Source: a bacterium (lineage in GTDB: Bacteria; Cyanobacteriota; Vampirovibrionia; Gastranaerophilales; Gastranaerophilaceae). Taken from it: DNA of 5,809 nucleotides. The notes beneath the pieces were generated by a model. That model did no database searches. It saw only the letters and a program-made list of their open reading frames with translations, and was not told the origin of the DNA. A program made the position numbers and the translations under genes. This document shows, piece by piece, positions 5,797 through 5,809 of the stretch. Position 1 is the stretch's first letter. Every line of letters begins with the position of its first letter. The stretch spans positions 1 to 5,809 of the forward strand of contig JAKSUP010000097.1 of the NCBI GenBank assembly GCA_024408905.1, read 5' to 3'.

Positions 5797-5809
5797 CTCT
5801 GCAAGAGTA

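Noticed and set aside
5794..5808. Terminator after trpS (CTCT-GCA-AGAG)
   Set aside because: The stem is only 4 bases with a 3-base loop, and no T-run is visible before the window ends.
5750..5809. Simple frameshift as the cause of the short TrpS
   Set aside because: Both alternative frames reach stops within a few codons and neither encodes a recognisable TrpS C-terminal segment.

Overview
The window is AT-rich bacterial DNA that is densely coding, apart from one 132-base divergent intergenic region at 1271-1402. Genes for lipid A synthesis (lpxI and lpxB) indicate an outer-membrane (Gram-negative-type) organism. Using LpxI rather than LpxH, a low G+C content and a TrpS with an iron-sulfur-type cysteine motif argue against an enterobacterium. 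An uncultured host-associated lineage such as Vampirovibrionia/Gastranaerophilales (Melainabacteria) or Elusimicrobiota would fit, but this is only an inference from style. Both ends of the window cut into or lie right beside genes, so it may be a whole small metagenomic contig.

Left part, minus strand (1-1270): an orphan ABC-transporter ATPase of the peptide/nickel (OppF/DppF/NikE) type runs leftward from 1270. It is followed 88 bases later by the N-terminal 132 codons of an unrecognised GTG-start protein that runs off the left edge. The ATPase has no Shine-Dalgarno sequence. An extended -10 element sits exactly where it would give a leaderless transcript.

Right part, plus strand (1341-5796): a good promoter (TTGCGA, 17 bp, TAAAAT) reads into a compact run of four genes: lpxI, lpxB, a secreted GH13 (alpha-amylase family) protein and trpS. 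lpxI and lpxB are separated by 1 base. lpxB and the GH13 gene overlap by 4 bases (ATGA). trpS follows after 29 bases. LpxI makes lipid X from UDP-2,3-diacylglucosamine. LpxB then joins lipid X to a second UDP-2,3-diacylglucosamine to form the lipid A disaccharide, so these two genes are consecutive pathway steps. The GH13 protein has a signal peptide and an intact catalytic triad but an altered conserved region I. Its tight coupling to lpxB hints at an envelope-glycan role, which is not proven.

The points most worth a second look are the lpxB-coupled exported GH13 enzyme with its degenerate region I, the exact C-x22-C-x6-C-x2-C motif in TrpS, and the abrupt loss of the TrpS C-terminus just before the window ends. 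I see no CRISPR array, tRNA, rRNA or recognisable mobile element, and no clear intrinsic terminator. I cannot claim a wholly new system here.
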